From contig JACONQ010000002.1 in assembly GCA_014281115.1 (NCBI GenBank), positions 806,001 to 870,000 on the forward strand: a DNA stretch of 64,000 nucleotides, read 5' to 3'. How positions within the stretch are numbered: the stretch's first letter is position 1; each line of letters starts with the position of its first letter. The position numbers and the translations under genes were made by a program. Below, in pieces: positions 34,801 to 44,774 of the stretch. The notes under the pieces were generated by a model that was not told the origin of the DNA, searched no databases, and was given only the letters and a program-made list of their open reading frames with translations. This DNA is from Laburnicola sp. R22_1. Taxonomy: Eukaryota; Ascomycota; Dothideomycetes; Pleosporales; Didymosphaeriaceae.

Positions 34801-34872
34801 GCTCATGGGGGTGACTGCGCAGTGTGGACGGATGGTGAGGCGTGAAACTTTTGCATGATGCATGACGTGCAC
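31810..34872 (-). CDS. large probable mitochondrial protein, PPR/helical-repeat-like
   Basis: One uninterrupted frame encodes 1,020 residues. The N-terminus is rich in Arg, Ala and Ser and free of acidic residues up to FSSSGRCG (about 70), a typical mitochondrial presequence. The rest is helical, with repeated 30-40 residue helix pairs (for example LGSTTWNSVMSRLVESGSIV, LLHWTLRSFVQNGDISGAM, YGEWIMAASIIRFGTMAGEH), which resemble degenerate pentatricopeptide repeats. Fungal proteins of this size and type include the complex I assembly factor CIA84 and mitochondrial RNA or translation factors. I cannot decide between these. The start could also be the ATG at 34806 (MSAGHTCF), which gives a cleaner presequence. 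It is divergent from the PARP-type zinc-finger gene, with only 244 bases between starts. Confidence 0.7.
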   Translation of the reverse strand: MHVMHHAKVSRLTIRPHCAVTPMSAGHTCFRSVLAQAFRPSSAAAAASASCTVPAYLVPACARRPGRPFSSSGRCGAEPVQPAPEHRDARSVRQNQPKPYRPYLCSVIPLPRPDARADVEQWLLAIDRFLPPHFRRSPSSEPDISASVTPADVAWFVLAAQQYAHDILCHVGLVEQRWDTVIWMAKRLVKDGKQSLHAPMQLEPFANVVWPERQPPSLNDLTNSALKTERARPTRKLTHSLDELTSIPESINPRHRLIKRALGQLWRTVGKMILVATDDNQPDHAMIMHRVLEIIAYLHHMGLIPESVYAHKPTPNNHALQQPPTLHVLSMQILTALSDAQWRAHEASVKAATQRLNASYFLGHEIPGSRYKVRVTEVAPELWLELVLWSCLHGGWILDGSAILEQVASHRGGEPWGLTSWKELLQTEEEQGAADRNWSLFRPREAAVPDDALRARTQRKISSEVVTAFVDGLVNDVRLGVGSMGTTPEYLVGRIKVLKQMLDTNSLSLGSTTWNSVMSRLVESGSIVPERRPELLLSVLDLASGFGTEVSAVNASSKLTVADSEPPYFFEPSTVPLSLLHWTLRSFVQNGDISGAMSTLQKLQEHTDRNKQVSLEQFFEKLKSVPLHHNEPFTNRFPPIEFPAFENQLSVPLLARLLDLVTDAKLYELGQWFLYSEDLDGPLIRPDMYGEWIMAASIIRFGTMAGEHDLVLKIVKKAGRLNNAVGTARMPHEFLTALLCSQIKLHRWNSVRGMQNHVLELPGYQLQPEILAQFGAELLRLSASTTEADLTKKTDARTAFKDMLFTLEHLVLLDLRNELYCILAILSTIDKEWREYCSQFLAFSARQGIRLSTDDFNNVLGGILDGYGSVKAREVVDMWCYKPPRTFEPYRAPGGLPAMPIFRVDKGEEYESRPANIEIHQASGAKLILLGRIHPNRQTIWAILRKAQQEREEIEGDIVSTRKRAEVGETLKWAARMLYYMGFDYEDIIRDLGSLAELAELEAPPAPRTTLRLWEDGPGL

Positions 34873-35116
34873 CGCGTCTCGACGCGCTGCGGCCCGAGCG
34901 CAAGCTACCTTATCGGCGCAACCTCCCCCGTCCCTTCTTGTGCAGCAAACACTTGCCTGCTTTCCATTAAATCCTTCGCCTGGCCCCCTCGCTGTCTGGT
35001 CTACAGCACTGAGCTGGCCCGCTCTCGCTCTTTGAACCCGCCTGCGCAGTCACGCCATCGACCCTCAACCACCGCGCATCTTGGATATAGTTGGCTCGCT
35101 GCACATATCCACAACC
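34873..35116. promoter_or_regulatory. 244-bp divergent promoter
   Basis: It separates the start codons of the mitochondrial repeat-protein gene (minus) and the PARP-type zinc-finger gene (plus). Both core promoters must share it. There is no clear TATA box. Confidence 0.5.
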
Positions 35117-36225
35117 ATGCCGTACCGCGTTGGTAAGTAGTGCATTTCGGCTTGTTTATTACTCATTGCTTGCAGCGCCAGTCCACCAGGCTGACTTTGC
35201 GTAGAAGTGGCACCACAATCTCGGGCAGGCTGCAAGAACAAGGAGTGCAAAGACGCCGGCATCAAAATCCAGAAAGGCGAGCTTCGCTTTGCGACCCAAG
35301 TCACCATCCAGGAGCACACTAGCTGGACCTACAAGCATTGGTGCGTTACCCAGCTTCCAACAGGCACTAGCTCAGACCTAACACGAGCAGGGGATGTGTC
35401 ACTCCGGCGCAGGTCGAGCACCTTATTGAAGAGTGTGGAGGCGACACGGATATGGTAGACGGCTACGAAGAGCTTACTGAGGCGGATCAAGAGAAGGTCA
35501 AATTCGCTCTGGCGAACGGACACGTGCCTGACGACGACTGGAAGGGCGTGAGCAGTAGTCCCTCCCTTGTCATCGTAACATCTAACGTCTGTAGGACGTC
35601 GAATGCAACCGACCCGGCGCAAAGGGTTTCCGTGTCAAGGTCAAGGCGCCCAAGAAGAAGAAGGGCAAGAATGTTGACAAGGTACGAGCTACACTCATAA
35701 TATCCCTTGCGATGCTGACCGAAGTTATAGGAGGAGGATGAAGCCCAGGCTCCTAAGCCCAAGCAGAAGCGTGGTCGGCCTACCAAGGCGGAAGAAGAGG
35801 ACGAGGACGAGGAAGAAGCCCCTGCCCCCAAGAAAGCCCGTGGTAAGGCCAAGAAGGCGGCCGTCCAAGACGAAGAGGAACCAGCGAGCGAAGTAGACGC
35901 TCCGCAGACGAAGGTGAAGAGGACTGGTCGAGCTAAGAAAGCAACTACGTATAAGGAGGTCGACGAGGACGATACCATGGAGGAGCGCGAGCCCCCCAAG
36001 GCTAAGCGCGGCAAAAAGGCAGTCACCAAGAAGCAAGTGGAAGACGAGGAGGTTGAAGAGCCTGAGCCACAGAAGCCCAAGCGTGGCAAGAAGCAAGCCA
36101 CCGCTGCCCATGGCAAGGAGAAGGCAGCTCCACAGAAGAGGTACCACTTCCTGACCGTCATATTCATATCAAATCTAACATAGCTTAGGGGCAAGAAGAA
36201 GAAGGCTGTGGAGGATGAGGAGTAA
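35117..36225 (+). CDS. stand-alone PARP-type zinc-finger protein with AT-hook-like tail
   Basis: Six exons (35117-35132, 35205-35340, 35391-35547, 35595-35681, 35731-36140, 36189-36225) give 280 residues. The first 95 residues are a PARP-type zinc finger: GCKNKECKDAGIKIQKGEL, then TSWTYKHWGCVTPAQ, providing Cys, Cys, His and Cys ligands. In PARP1 and DNA ligase III this finger senses DNA nicks and ends. The remaining 185 residues are a highly charged tail of alternating Lys/Arg and Glu/Asp blocks with KRGRPTK and repeated KRGKK motifs that resemble AT-hooks. There is no PARP catalytic domain and no ligase domain. A role in DNA damage sensing or chromatin is inferred from the finger. The first exon is only 16 bases, as phase requires. 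The end could extend through a further intron if GAGTAAGT at 36221 is used as a donor. Confidence 0.85.
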
Positions 36226-37125
36226 GTACCATGGTCAACCACACATCTGTTGTTTCCGTGGACATGTGACTTGTACAGCTCTCGTCCCTTCAGTACAATT
36301 TGTCTCGCTTGAGAGAAGTTTTCATACTTGTCGTAATTCTTGTCACAGTGAGGAGTGATTGTGCTCGGTCACTTGTGGATCGCATTCCATATAACATAGA
36401 TACCCGTAGCGAAATGAGCGGATTCGTCTTTTGATGGGATGCCTTTGCCTGGCTACCTATATTTTCTCTGTAACATGCGCATTCACGATTTTGGGTATAG
36501 GGGTTGTCCTACAGGTAGCTGTGTAGTAATATCGAGCTTACCAATTTTGGTTAATCGATCAGTCGTCACGACCGCGTCAAAGAAATCTCAGTCTACGACA
36601 TCATCATCGAGCGCGATCAAGCTTCTGACTCAAGGTTGCTATATCGAGCGATGACCAGTCTCCCATTGCCTTTGGCTAGCCCACGATAACGCGGTGGCTG
36701 CAAAGTGAAAGAAAGCTGAGACGAGCTCGGGCCATTGTGCCTTCCCCTAAACAGCATCAAGTGGAGAAGTTACTGTACGCTTCCTACGAAAGCATGACGT
36801 GCGAGGTATGCGTTGACTAGGTATGGCTGACGTCTATGTATGCCTTCGTGGTTAACTCGCGCTACACGGGGTGCTGTGGCGTTTCAGCCATCAATAACGT
36901 CTGTCTCTGCAACTCGCCGTCAGAGGCTCCTAGGAGCAATTGTGAACGACGTCGATACCATGACGTAACTAGATTCCATCTAGCATATATAACAACCACA
37001 CCATGCCTCGAGACTGGTGTGCTGCAGTAGCAACTCTACAACCCCAATCCTCTGCATATATACACCCATCAACTTCTCAAACGGCCAATTACCTTTAAGT
37101 CAAGCCAAGTCAATTTCGTTCAACA
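36226..37125. other. intergenic, no gene seen
   Basis: Contains the 3' region of the zinc-finger gene and the promoter of the small hydrophilic-protein gene. Frames are short and unconvincing. A pyrimidine/CA-rich leader precedes the next ATG. Confidence 0.55.
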
Positions 37126-37481
37126 ATGTCTACTCAAAACGATCAAATCCCCGAGGGAAACTTTAAAGACAACGACTACGCCAGTCGCACTGGCCAGAGT
37201 ACCATTCCTGTCCAGAAGGACGAGGCTCCCGTAGAGGACCCTTATGAACCCGCTACCGCTGATTCGGATCAACAGCTCGGTATGTCTTTGTCGTGGTGCT
37301 ATTTATATACATATGCATCTGCTAACAATGTATAGAGAGTGATGAGAGGGATGCTATTGACAGGACCAACATCGTCGATAGTCGTACCCGGGGCGCGAAT
37401 AAGCAGTCTGGCACGTATGTTGAACCAGGAGATGAGGAGGGTCTGCCTGGGCCTGAGAATGGGACGTCTCGTGTGCGTTAG
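37126..37481 (+). CDS. small hydrophilic protein, function unknown
   Basis: Two exons (37126-37279 and 37336-37481) with a 56-base intron give 99 residues. The product is very polar (MSTQNDQIPEGNFKDNDYAS at the start, PGDEEGLPGPENGTSRVR at the end), with no hydrophobic segment, no Cys and no fold-forming pattern. Composition is like that of small stress-induced or hydrophilin-type proteins, but this is not specific. The intron is supported by GTATGT and TATAG borders and by kept phase. The ATG follows a CAA-rich leader typical of well expressed fungal genes. Confidence 0.65.
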
Positions 37482-38249
37482 GTGCGATGTGGTCTAGAGG
37501 TCGTTCGTGTGTCAGTCGTATGGTAGCCAGAGCTATCTCAGGTCTGAGTCAATTGGGCTTCTAACATGGAACGCCATGGACTATGGAAGATGAATAGGGC
37601 ATTTGGAAAGCAGAACATGTTTGATTAATAGTATGGTCTCGGGATTCAATGAATCAATGAATGAAACATACTTTTCCTATCTAAAAGTGGTTCGTCTACT
37701 TGCATGCAGTTCGTGATAGTGTATCCTTCATATATCTATAACTTAAAGTGACTTATATATCTATCTTCATATTACTGCTCTTTTCATCAACAGTCACTAT
37801 GACCGCAGTTCTCAGTCCGCCCTGCCGCAACATTAAGGCAAGATCTAGATGTCGATGTGCAATGTCATGATTTAAGTCTGCATTATGTATCCTGGGGTAA
37901 CTCACGACAGTCTACAACAAGACCAGTCCAGCCCAACACAATTGTAAACAAGCACCCTGAAGCCATCCCACACTAGAGAAGTCCATCCGCGTATCACATA
38001 TCCTGGAGTAACACACGTGGTGAAATAGCAATGAGGGGCACACTAATGAAGTGAACAGAGATATGGTGAACAGCAATAAGGTGAACAGCGATTCGCCTTC
38101 ACTATCCCACATTCACCCTCCCTCGAGCAATTTCCAGGCCCCACGCTAAAACCGTTTGCCCGCGACCCACGACCTTTTCCCTCGCACGCCGCCCAGCCTT
38201 TCCAAAACACCCACTCAATCACGCGCCCCGCCGCAATCGCGTCGCCGCA
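37482..38249. other. intergenic, no gene seen
   Basis: AT-rich on the left and CG-rich towards 38250. A minus-strand frame (38043-38837) overlaps the next gene's exons and has low-complexity Gly runs, so it is a shadow. Nothing else is supported. Confidence 0.55.
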
Positions 38250-40121
38250 ATGAGGCCCACACGTAAGTACCATATCCCTGTTTCCCTCTCCGACCTCCCC
38301 TCCCCCTCCCCTACTCCCTCCCCCTCCACCTCCACCCCCGTAACCCGCACCTCCACGACCATGACCCGCTCGCTGCCAGCGGGCGCCACCAAGGCAAACA
38401 AGAACATGCAAGTCTACATCTCGGGCTTCCTCGGGTTGCACCCGATCGAGGTGGGCATCGCGTACTGATACCGCGGGCACTACGTGTATGCACAAGCTGG
38501 CAATCCTATCGAACCGATTGCGTTTGCGACCAAGAAAGGCCCCATGATAGTGGGTACGACTGCCGACACTGCGCCTCCGTTCCAGCCGAATGCGCTCGGC
38601 AACCGCTTCGAGTATGAAGTTGCTGCGCTTCAGAGCAGCATGGTGCACGAGTGGGAGAAGCAGGAGGCTGCTGCTAAAGAGTCGGGCGGAGAGCAAGACG
38701 CCGCCGCGTTTGGAGGCCAGACGGAGGAGATTGAGAGCCTGATGTCCAAGGCGCAGAGTGAGTTTATCATGTAGGAAGCTACTGTCTTGCCGGTCAGGCG
38801 AGGCTTGTGGCCAGTGTCCTATTTTCTCCTGGATCATGCCATTGCTGACATTGTTGTAGACACACCGCGTGACCGTTCGCAGCGGTCAGAGCAGAGCGTT
38901 TGGTTCGACATTCCCGAGACCGATGAGAACAGCGGCATTTATAATGATGGCGCACTCTACCTCGCCCAGTCTGCGCCGGGATCGCACCACAATTCGCCAG
39001 CGCTATCTGATAGCAATACCCCGTGGACTTCTCGCGCTGCTTCGCCTGCCCCGCCGCGTGGCCGTGGCCATGGCCGGGACTATCGTGACTTCCGTAGTGT
39101 CGCGTCGACTTCGAGACTCCAGCAGCTGTTGGACCAGGGCCCTGTCATCGATTCAGTATGGGCGCTGCAAGGCTCAAATCCAGGTAACGTAATGGAAATG
39201 CCTTCCAAGACCCAATGGCTAACAGAAGAAGAACTGCTCAATCCGCGCGCGGTCAACACCTATCTCAGCAAGATGAACAACGCGAGCTCCCACCCGCCGT
39301 CTCAACGCCCTTCTCGTACCGCGAGTGGCTTCTTCACACCTGTCGGTGAGACCCACCAAATGCCGAGCAATGCGAGCTCTCGGCCGCCGTCTCAACCTCC
39401 TTCTCGTACCCCGAGTGGATCCTTCACACCTGCCGGCGAGACCTACCAGATTTCGAGCAATGCGAGCTCTCGCATCCCATCTCGTTCTCATTCCCGTGCT
39501 CCCAGCGGAGTCTTCATGGCTGGCGGAGAGCCAAATGTCACCCAAGGTAAGCAGACTTCCACTCGCCTCAAAGACAACATGCTCATCCATCCAGGTCCTT
39601 CTCGTCCCAATCTATCCCACGCATCATCGAGTGACCTATTCAAGCGAGCCGTCGATCAGCCCACCAGCCTTCCGCCTTCGGGCCCAATCTCGCGTGTCCC
39701 AAGCCGAATCTCGCTCCTCAATCCCGATGTCCCGGGTGGCGCAGCTTCCATCCACAGGGACATTCCGGGTCCGTCAATGATAGAGCTAGTCCAGGCGCGT
39801 GAGAAGGCTTCGCTTGAACAGCCGCGTGTTTCGGGTCGCCCCCGAAATAACAGCATGAAAGCGGCAAGCATCGCGTTGAACGAAGCGTACAACTTGGTGC
39901 GCCCGTCGCTCTACGCTGGTGCTGGTGAGCAAGGAAGCGTGCTCAAGTGCCCGTTGCACGGGGGTGACTGTGACGGTGAGTACGTAGAGAACGAGCACCT
40001 TACCGACGTTTGTCGGAGGGGAAAGGGCTTTGCGGACCAATATCCGGTCATCACCGAGAATGGCCGTACCATGATAGATTGGCTTCAATTGCTGAAGGAG
40101 GAGCGCGGTTCACAGAAGTAA
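38250..40121 (+). pseudogene. conserved fungal protein gene with one in-frame TGA
   Basis: Exons 38250-38262, 38380-38757 and 38860-40121 join in phase. The start reads MRPTPGATKANKNMQVYISG, then FLGLHPIEVGIAY, a TGA (38466-38468), YRGHYVYAQAGNPIEPIAF. Trp is the natural residue at the stop (TGG to TGA). Everything after it is open for 1.6 kb: a conserved-looking region (VWFDIPETDENSGIYNDGAL), three imperfect repeats of about 30 residues (SSRPPSQPPSRTPSGSFTP type, about 39280-39530), and a C-terminal block with a possible Cys/His site (CPLHGGDCDGEY). Without the TGA the protein would have about 550 residues. Use of the downstream ATG at 38484 is possible and would keep most of the protein. 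Function is not recognised. A sequencing error is as likely as a real mutation. Confidence 0.6.
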
Positions 40122-40326
40122 GGGGGAATAAGGAGGGGTAGCAAACTAGTATGATAATTGTATGATGTTGAGATCAATTCTGCTCGGTTAAACAAATATG
40201 ATGAATAAGTGATGATGAAACAAGACGAATTGAACCCAATCGCCATCCAGAAATGAAAGTGCAATGAAAGTGCAATACAAATCACGTTGAGGTCAATTGT
40301 CGTTCAGAAAGTAAAGGGCCTTCAGA

Positions 40327-41859
40327 TCATGGTTGCCCAGGCCAAATGTCGTCCGCAATGCTCCTCACCAGTTGGAGTTTCTTCCTCATATCTTCGTATC
40401 CTAGCGAATTGCCTTCGGCGTGGCTCGCGAAGCCGCATTGTGGGCTTACGCAAAGCTGTTGAAGCGCATCTTCCTTGGATTGGCCAGTGCCTTTGGCAAC
40501 GAATTCGGCAGCTTGATTGACACGGGCAATCATTTCTTCTTTGTTTTCGAGCTCGGGGAATTTCGAGGTTACTACACCCAGAACGGCGTTCTCTAATGGT
40601 AAGGATAAGTTAGTAAAGGTGCACTTCTTAGGACACCTGTGTTACCCCAGGATGTGTAATACAGAGAAGGCTATTGCCTCTTGTGCATGCGCTCCAAGGG
40701 TGTCCTGTGTGCCCGCGTGTGTTACCCCAGGATGCATAATACAAACTAGGCTGCTCCCTATAATGCTCGCATCTCAGGTGTGCTCGCAGGGTACGTACTG
40801 GACTTGGGAAGGTATGTAAGGGGCTCAAAGCCTCCTGCGCGCGGGGTGTCGTATTCCAGATAATATGTGTCTACGTCAAGATCCTACAAAAAGTCAATAT
40901 AGAGGAGACTTTCTAGCAGAGAAAGGGAATATACCTGGAAGAGCTTCTTCGCAATGTTGTCGTACGCGCCCTCAGAAAAGTGCCGGCTGCCAACGTAGTT
41001 CCCACGGCACAAGTGGATACCCAGATGCATATCATCAGGCCTCTGGAACGCCTTGTTGTAAAACTTGACGTAAGCGTCGAACATCTCATCTGCAGTCTTG
41101 TCGTTTCCCTCATCGGCAGCCCAACCCTCCAACATGGCATCCGAGCAGAAATATGCGAGGTTTGGATCGTCGATCTGAATATTCCTGATTCCTTGGTCAT
41201 GCAAAAACTTGAGCTCCTCTTGGTATGCCTTCGCTACGTCCTCGAAGTACTCCTCATCGTTGGCGTATATATCCTTAGGGTATGCTCGGCCAGCTTTGTA
41301 GCGGAAATGATACCAGGAGGGCGAGATCAAGGTGATCTTGATATTCTTCCACTCGCTTTCTGGTACCAGCTTCTTCATGATGTCGACTTCGCGCTGATTG
41401 CTCGAGTGCCCCGAGTGGGATAATTTGCTGGTGCATACTGTGACGGCGTTCGGGACCTCCTTGGCCTCAAAGAAAGACTTCACGTCTGGCGCATAAGGCC
41501 GGAACATGCTTGCATCGTAGCCCTTCATCACACCAAGCTGCAATTCTTTCATGCCATTGAGCTCTTCGAAAAAGGTGCCCCAGAACATGTGCCTGGTAAA
41601 AACACAATCAGCTACCGTCTCCTCTTCGGGCCAAGTAGCGGAGCAAATACCTAGTGTATTCCCCACTCGAAACGACATGCAGCCCAACATCTTTCTGCAG
41701 CTTGATTACTTCTTCGATGAGCTTGTCTTCCAACGGGACTAGCTCCGACGCCGGGGCCTTCCCAGCAGCAACGTCATATCGCTTCTGTACCAGCTCCTGG
41801 GGACGGAGTAAGGACCCAACGTGTTCAGCCCTGTAGGGGGGGTTCCTCTTAGCAGACAT
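40327..41859 (-). CDS. MetE-like (UROD/MetE fold) methyltransferase
   Basis: Four exons (41859-41651, 41592-40935, 40883-40799, 40592-40327) give 405 residues. The start PPYRAEHVGSLLRPQ and segments KLSHSGHSSNQ, ISPSWYHFRY, IQIDDPNLAYF, HLGIHLCRGNY and the C-terminal LCVSPQCGFAS are typical of the family related to the C-terminal half of cobalamin-independent methionine synthase. The metal-binding ligands are expected to include the His, Glu and Cys of the HLCRGN and SPQCGF motifs, with Cys in SPQCGF the clearest. These short proteins lack the N-terminal half of MetE and probably move methyl groups between small thiols or folates; the true substrate is unknown. Intron 3 is unusually long (206 bases) because of an internal duplication. 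Confidence 0.85.
40638..40797. repeat. two imperfect 80-bp tandem repeats in an intron
   Basis: The block starting TGTGTTACCCCAGGATG occurs at 40638 and again at 40718, exactly 80 bases apart, with diverged remainder. Both units lie inside intron 3 of the MetE-like gene. Confidence 0.6.
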
Positions 41860-42307
41860 GACAAGAGATATGCGAGAACCAAATGGAATGGGACGAGATT
41901 GAAGAAAAGGAGATCGAGCTGAAAGATGTGAAGTCTTGCCCCTCTTTCGATTGCCCCACCACATGCCCCGCAAAGCTGACTTACGCACATCTTCAGCCTT
42001 GCTTCAACCATGTGAGATGTAAGCAGAGGGTAAATGCGACGCCACTTTTCTTGCTTCGCTAGAGCTGCACCATCCGTGGTTGTGGTACTGCCCTGTCAAA
42101 TGCGGCTATGTGAAATATCCACATATTGCTAACCTGAACAAGCGTCTAACTGGTCGAATTGTTTCTGCACATCAGAGGGGTCCGACTTCGGTCCGGGTGA
42201 GCTTACCCCGCAAAGAAGGTGGGGGATGGGTGCATAAGGTATACGACATCACCCTCAAGCCGCTCGACTTCAGACGGAACTTCTACTAACCTACACAGCT
42301 CGCAACG
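41860..42307. promoter_or_regulatory. divergent promoter, MetE-like gene / reductase gene
   Basis: The 448 bases lie between start codons facing away from each other. Short AGGGG-type sites, the core of fungal stress response elements, occur (for example AGAGGGG near 42174), but significance cannot be judged. No coding frame is supported. Confidence 0.45.
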
Positions 42308-43445
42308 ATGACTAGAGTCTTGCTTACCGGCGGCAGCGGTTTCATTGCTGCGCACACCCTCGACGTTCTCCTGCAGCGCGGCCATTCGGTCGTGACGACA
42401 GTCCGCACGCAGGAAAAGGCCGACAAGATCAAGGCGGAATACCCGAACGCAGTCGACAAGGGGCAGTTGGACTTCTCAATCGTACCCGACATCGCTCAGG
42501 AAGGTGCATTCGACGAAGCCGTCATATCAGGACAACCCTTCGAAGCTGTGTTACACACAGCCAGCCCATTTCACTTCAACGTTACAGACATTCAGAAGGT
42601 TAGTACACAATGGCGACGGAGGCGATGTTTTAGCTAAACCGCCAGGACCTCATTGACCCAGCAGTCATTGGAACTACGGGCATTTTGAAGTCGATCAAGA
42701 AGTATGCTCCTTCGGTCAAGCGCGTCGTCATCACATCATCGTTCGCTGCAATCATCAACCCCAGCAAAGGGAACTGGCCAGGCCATGTATACTCAGAAGA
42801 GGACTGGAATCCCATGACACTGGAAGATGCGCAGGAGAGCCCCATGGCTGGGTACAGAGCGAGCAAAGCCTTCGCCGAGAAGGCTGCGTGGGACTTCTTG
42901 GAGAAGGAGAAGCCCACCTTCACGATTGCAATGATCAATCCACCGCTAGTCTTCGGCCCGATTGTAAGTTTCTCGCTGTCGTCGTAAATCAAGGAACTAC
43001 GTTGACTCTGGCATTGCAGGTTCACGCGAATGACAGCCTGGAGAGCCTCAACACATCGAACCAGCGTATCCTGGCGGCTGTGCAGGGCAAGTGGAAAGAC
43101 GAGATCGCGCCCACTGGCATCCATCTTTGGATAGACGTACGGGATGTTGCCGAGGCCCACGTAGCCGCGGCGGAAAAGCAGGACGCCGCCAACAAGCGCT
43201 TCTTCACAGTCGAAGGCTACTTCTCGAACAAAGAGATCGCTCAAGTCATCAAGAAGCATTTCCCAGAATACAAAGACGTCCCTGATGCATCGACGCCAGG
43301 AGGTGACTACCCCGAAGGTGGCCTCGAGAAAGTCTATTTCAAGTATGACAACAAGCGATCGGTGGATATTCTGGGGCTCAAATACAAGAAGTTTGAGGAT
43401 TGCATTGTCGACACGGTCAAGTCATTCCAGGCGAAGGGACTGTGA
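42308..43445 (+). CDS. NAD(P)-dependent ketoreductase, Gre2 / dihydroflavonol-reductase type
   Basis: Three exons (42308-42598, 42646-42963, 43020-43445) give 344 residues. The Rossmann glycine motif is right at the start (VLLTGGSGFIAAH, GxxGxxA type of extended SDRs). HTASPFHF follows where the cofactor-side loop sits. The catalytic residues are Ser in VVITSSFAAI (about 130) and Tyr/Lys in GYRASKAFAE (YxxxK). The substrate-side region includes NPPLVFGP and WIDVRDVAEAHV. These are the marks of the yeast Gre2 (methylglyoxal/3-methylbutanal reductase) and plant dihydroflavonol-reductase group. It is a cytosolic enzyme with a wide carbonyl range in known members. Both introns are about 50 bases and phase is kept. 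Confidence 0.9.
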
Positions 43446-44060
43446 TGAGAGCTCTTTGGAGAGCGTGCGATGCGGATGAATAGAGATAGAATATAATATA
43501 TCGTGCGACTATGAGCTAAAGGAGCAGCGCGAGCATAAGTGATGACGGCCTCGGAAACTAGTTACACCGTGTCAGCGAGTGTTCGGACGTATATATATGA
43601 TAATACGTGGTACAATGGTGAGGTGTCTCAGATTGTTGAGCTTGACTTTTGCTTGGAAACTTCATCGAAAACTCAGAAGTAACGTTTGAATATTGAATCA
43701 TCATAGAGGAACAGTAGATGCAAGATGTGTAACTTACCTCGTAGTTACACCATTGGCAACCCCATCGTAACACCTAGAGACAGCATATGCAATGGCGAAG
43801 GCGATGCCATCGAGGTGATGGCCGAGGTCAGAAGAAGCGTGGAAGCTCGAGGGCGGAAAGAAAGAACTTGAGCAGGGCGGAGAAAAGAAAGGCCGACCCC
43901 GGCTGCCCGTCCACGAGCGCCTCAAGACCAGCCCCCACCAGCACAACAGCCCAAAGGCCTGCCCAAGTCAGCCCGAGCATCTCCCCAGTCTCCTAACGCG
44001 CGCACTCTCTACACAACCGCCAGCCTCGATATCCACCAAACCTCGGCTTCTACCGTCACG
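43446..44060. other. intergenic, no gene seen
   Basis: Holds the 3' end of the reductase gene, AT-rich sequence, and a GC-richer promoter with a pyrimidine-rich leader before NTF2. No frame is supported. Confidence 0.55.
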
Positions 44061-44774
44061 ATGGGAGGTGAGTCCGCATGCGCATACCCCGCGGCCGCCC
44101 CGCTCTGCAAACACACGGCCCAGATCCAACTGACATATATCCAGACTTCCAGACGATTGCTGGTAAACAAGCCTCCCTGCGAGACTCGAATTTGCACTTC
44201 GCGACCCGCTTCGCTACCTGAACGATGCCGCAAGCCCACGACAGACACAGAGCTAACTTAGCTTTGCAGAACAATTCGTCACCTTCTACTATGAAACCTT
44301 CGACAACAACCGCGCTGGCCTGAAGGCTCTTTACGTGCGTAGTCCAGACTTCGGTGGCCGGACCAGAAAGCTAACTTGATGTAGCGCCCACACTCTATGC
44401 TCACTTTCGAGGCAGCGCCTGTTCAGGGCGCGGACGGCATCACCGAGAAGCTCACCGTACGAATTACTACCCCCTCTGCAACTTTTACAAGCGCTCATAT
44501 GAATAGACTCTCCCTTTCAACAAAGTGGTCCATCAGGTAGCCACGAAGGACGCGCAGCCCTCCGCCGAAGATGGCATCATGGTCATGGTCACCGGCGCGC
44601 TGCTGGTGCGCAGGTTCCAATGAACAATACAATCGGTGCAGGACGCTGACGTGAAGCTAGGTCGACGGATCAGACAAGCCAATGAGCTATACTCAGACTT
44701 TCCAGCTCAAAAACGAAGGCGGAAATTGGTATGTCCTTAACGACGTCTTCCGACTTGTATACCCCGCCTCTTAG
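44061..44774 (+). CDS. NTF2: nuclear transport factor 2
   Basis: Six exons (44061-44067, 44145-44162, 44270-44334, 44385-44456, 44507-44605, 44661-44774) give 124 residues, the normal NTF2 length. The product reads MGDFQTIAEQFVTFYYETFD, then NRAGLKALYRPHSMLTFE, ADGITEKLTTLPF, MVMVTGALLVDGS and MSYTQTFQLKN, ending NWYVLNDVFRLVYPAS. NTF2 is a dimer that carries Ran-GDP back into the nucleus and binds FxFG nucleoporins. The Asp and Glu residues around VHQVATKDAQPS fit the Ran-binding face. Exons 1 and 2 are only 7 and 18 bases, which makes the gene easy to miss by automatic prediction. The GTATGT at 44729 is coding (WYV), not a donor. Confidence 0.95.

Noticed and set aside
38250..38470. Programmed UGA read-through at 38466 or at 406-426
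   Set aside because: The known fungal read-through context is TGA CTA; here TGA is followed by TAC, AAA or CGC. Mutation or sequence error is simpler.
44729..44773. Seventh intron in NTF2 beginning GTATGT
   Set aside because: Reading straight through gives NWYVLNDVFRLVYPAS and a stop, the normal NTF2 end and length.
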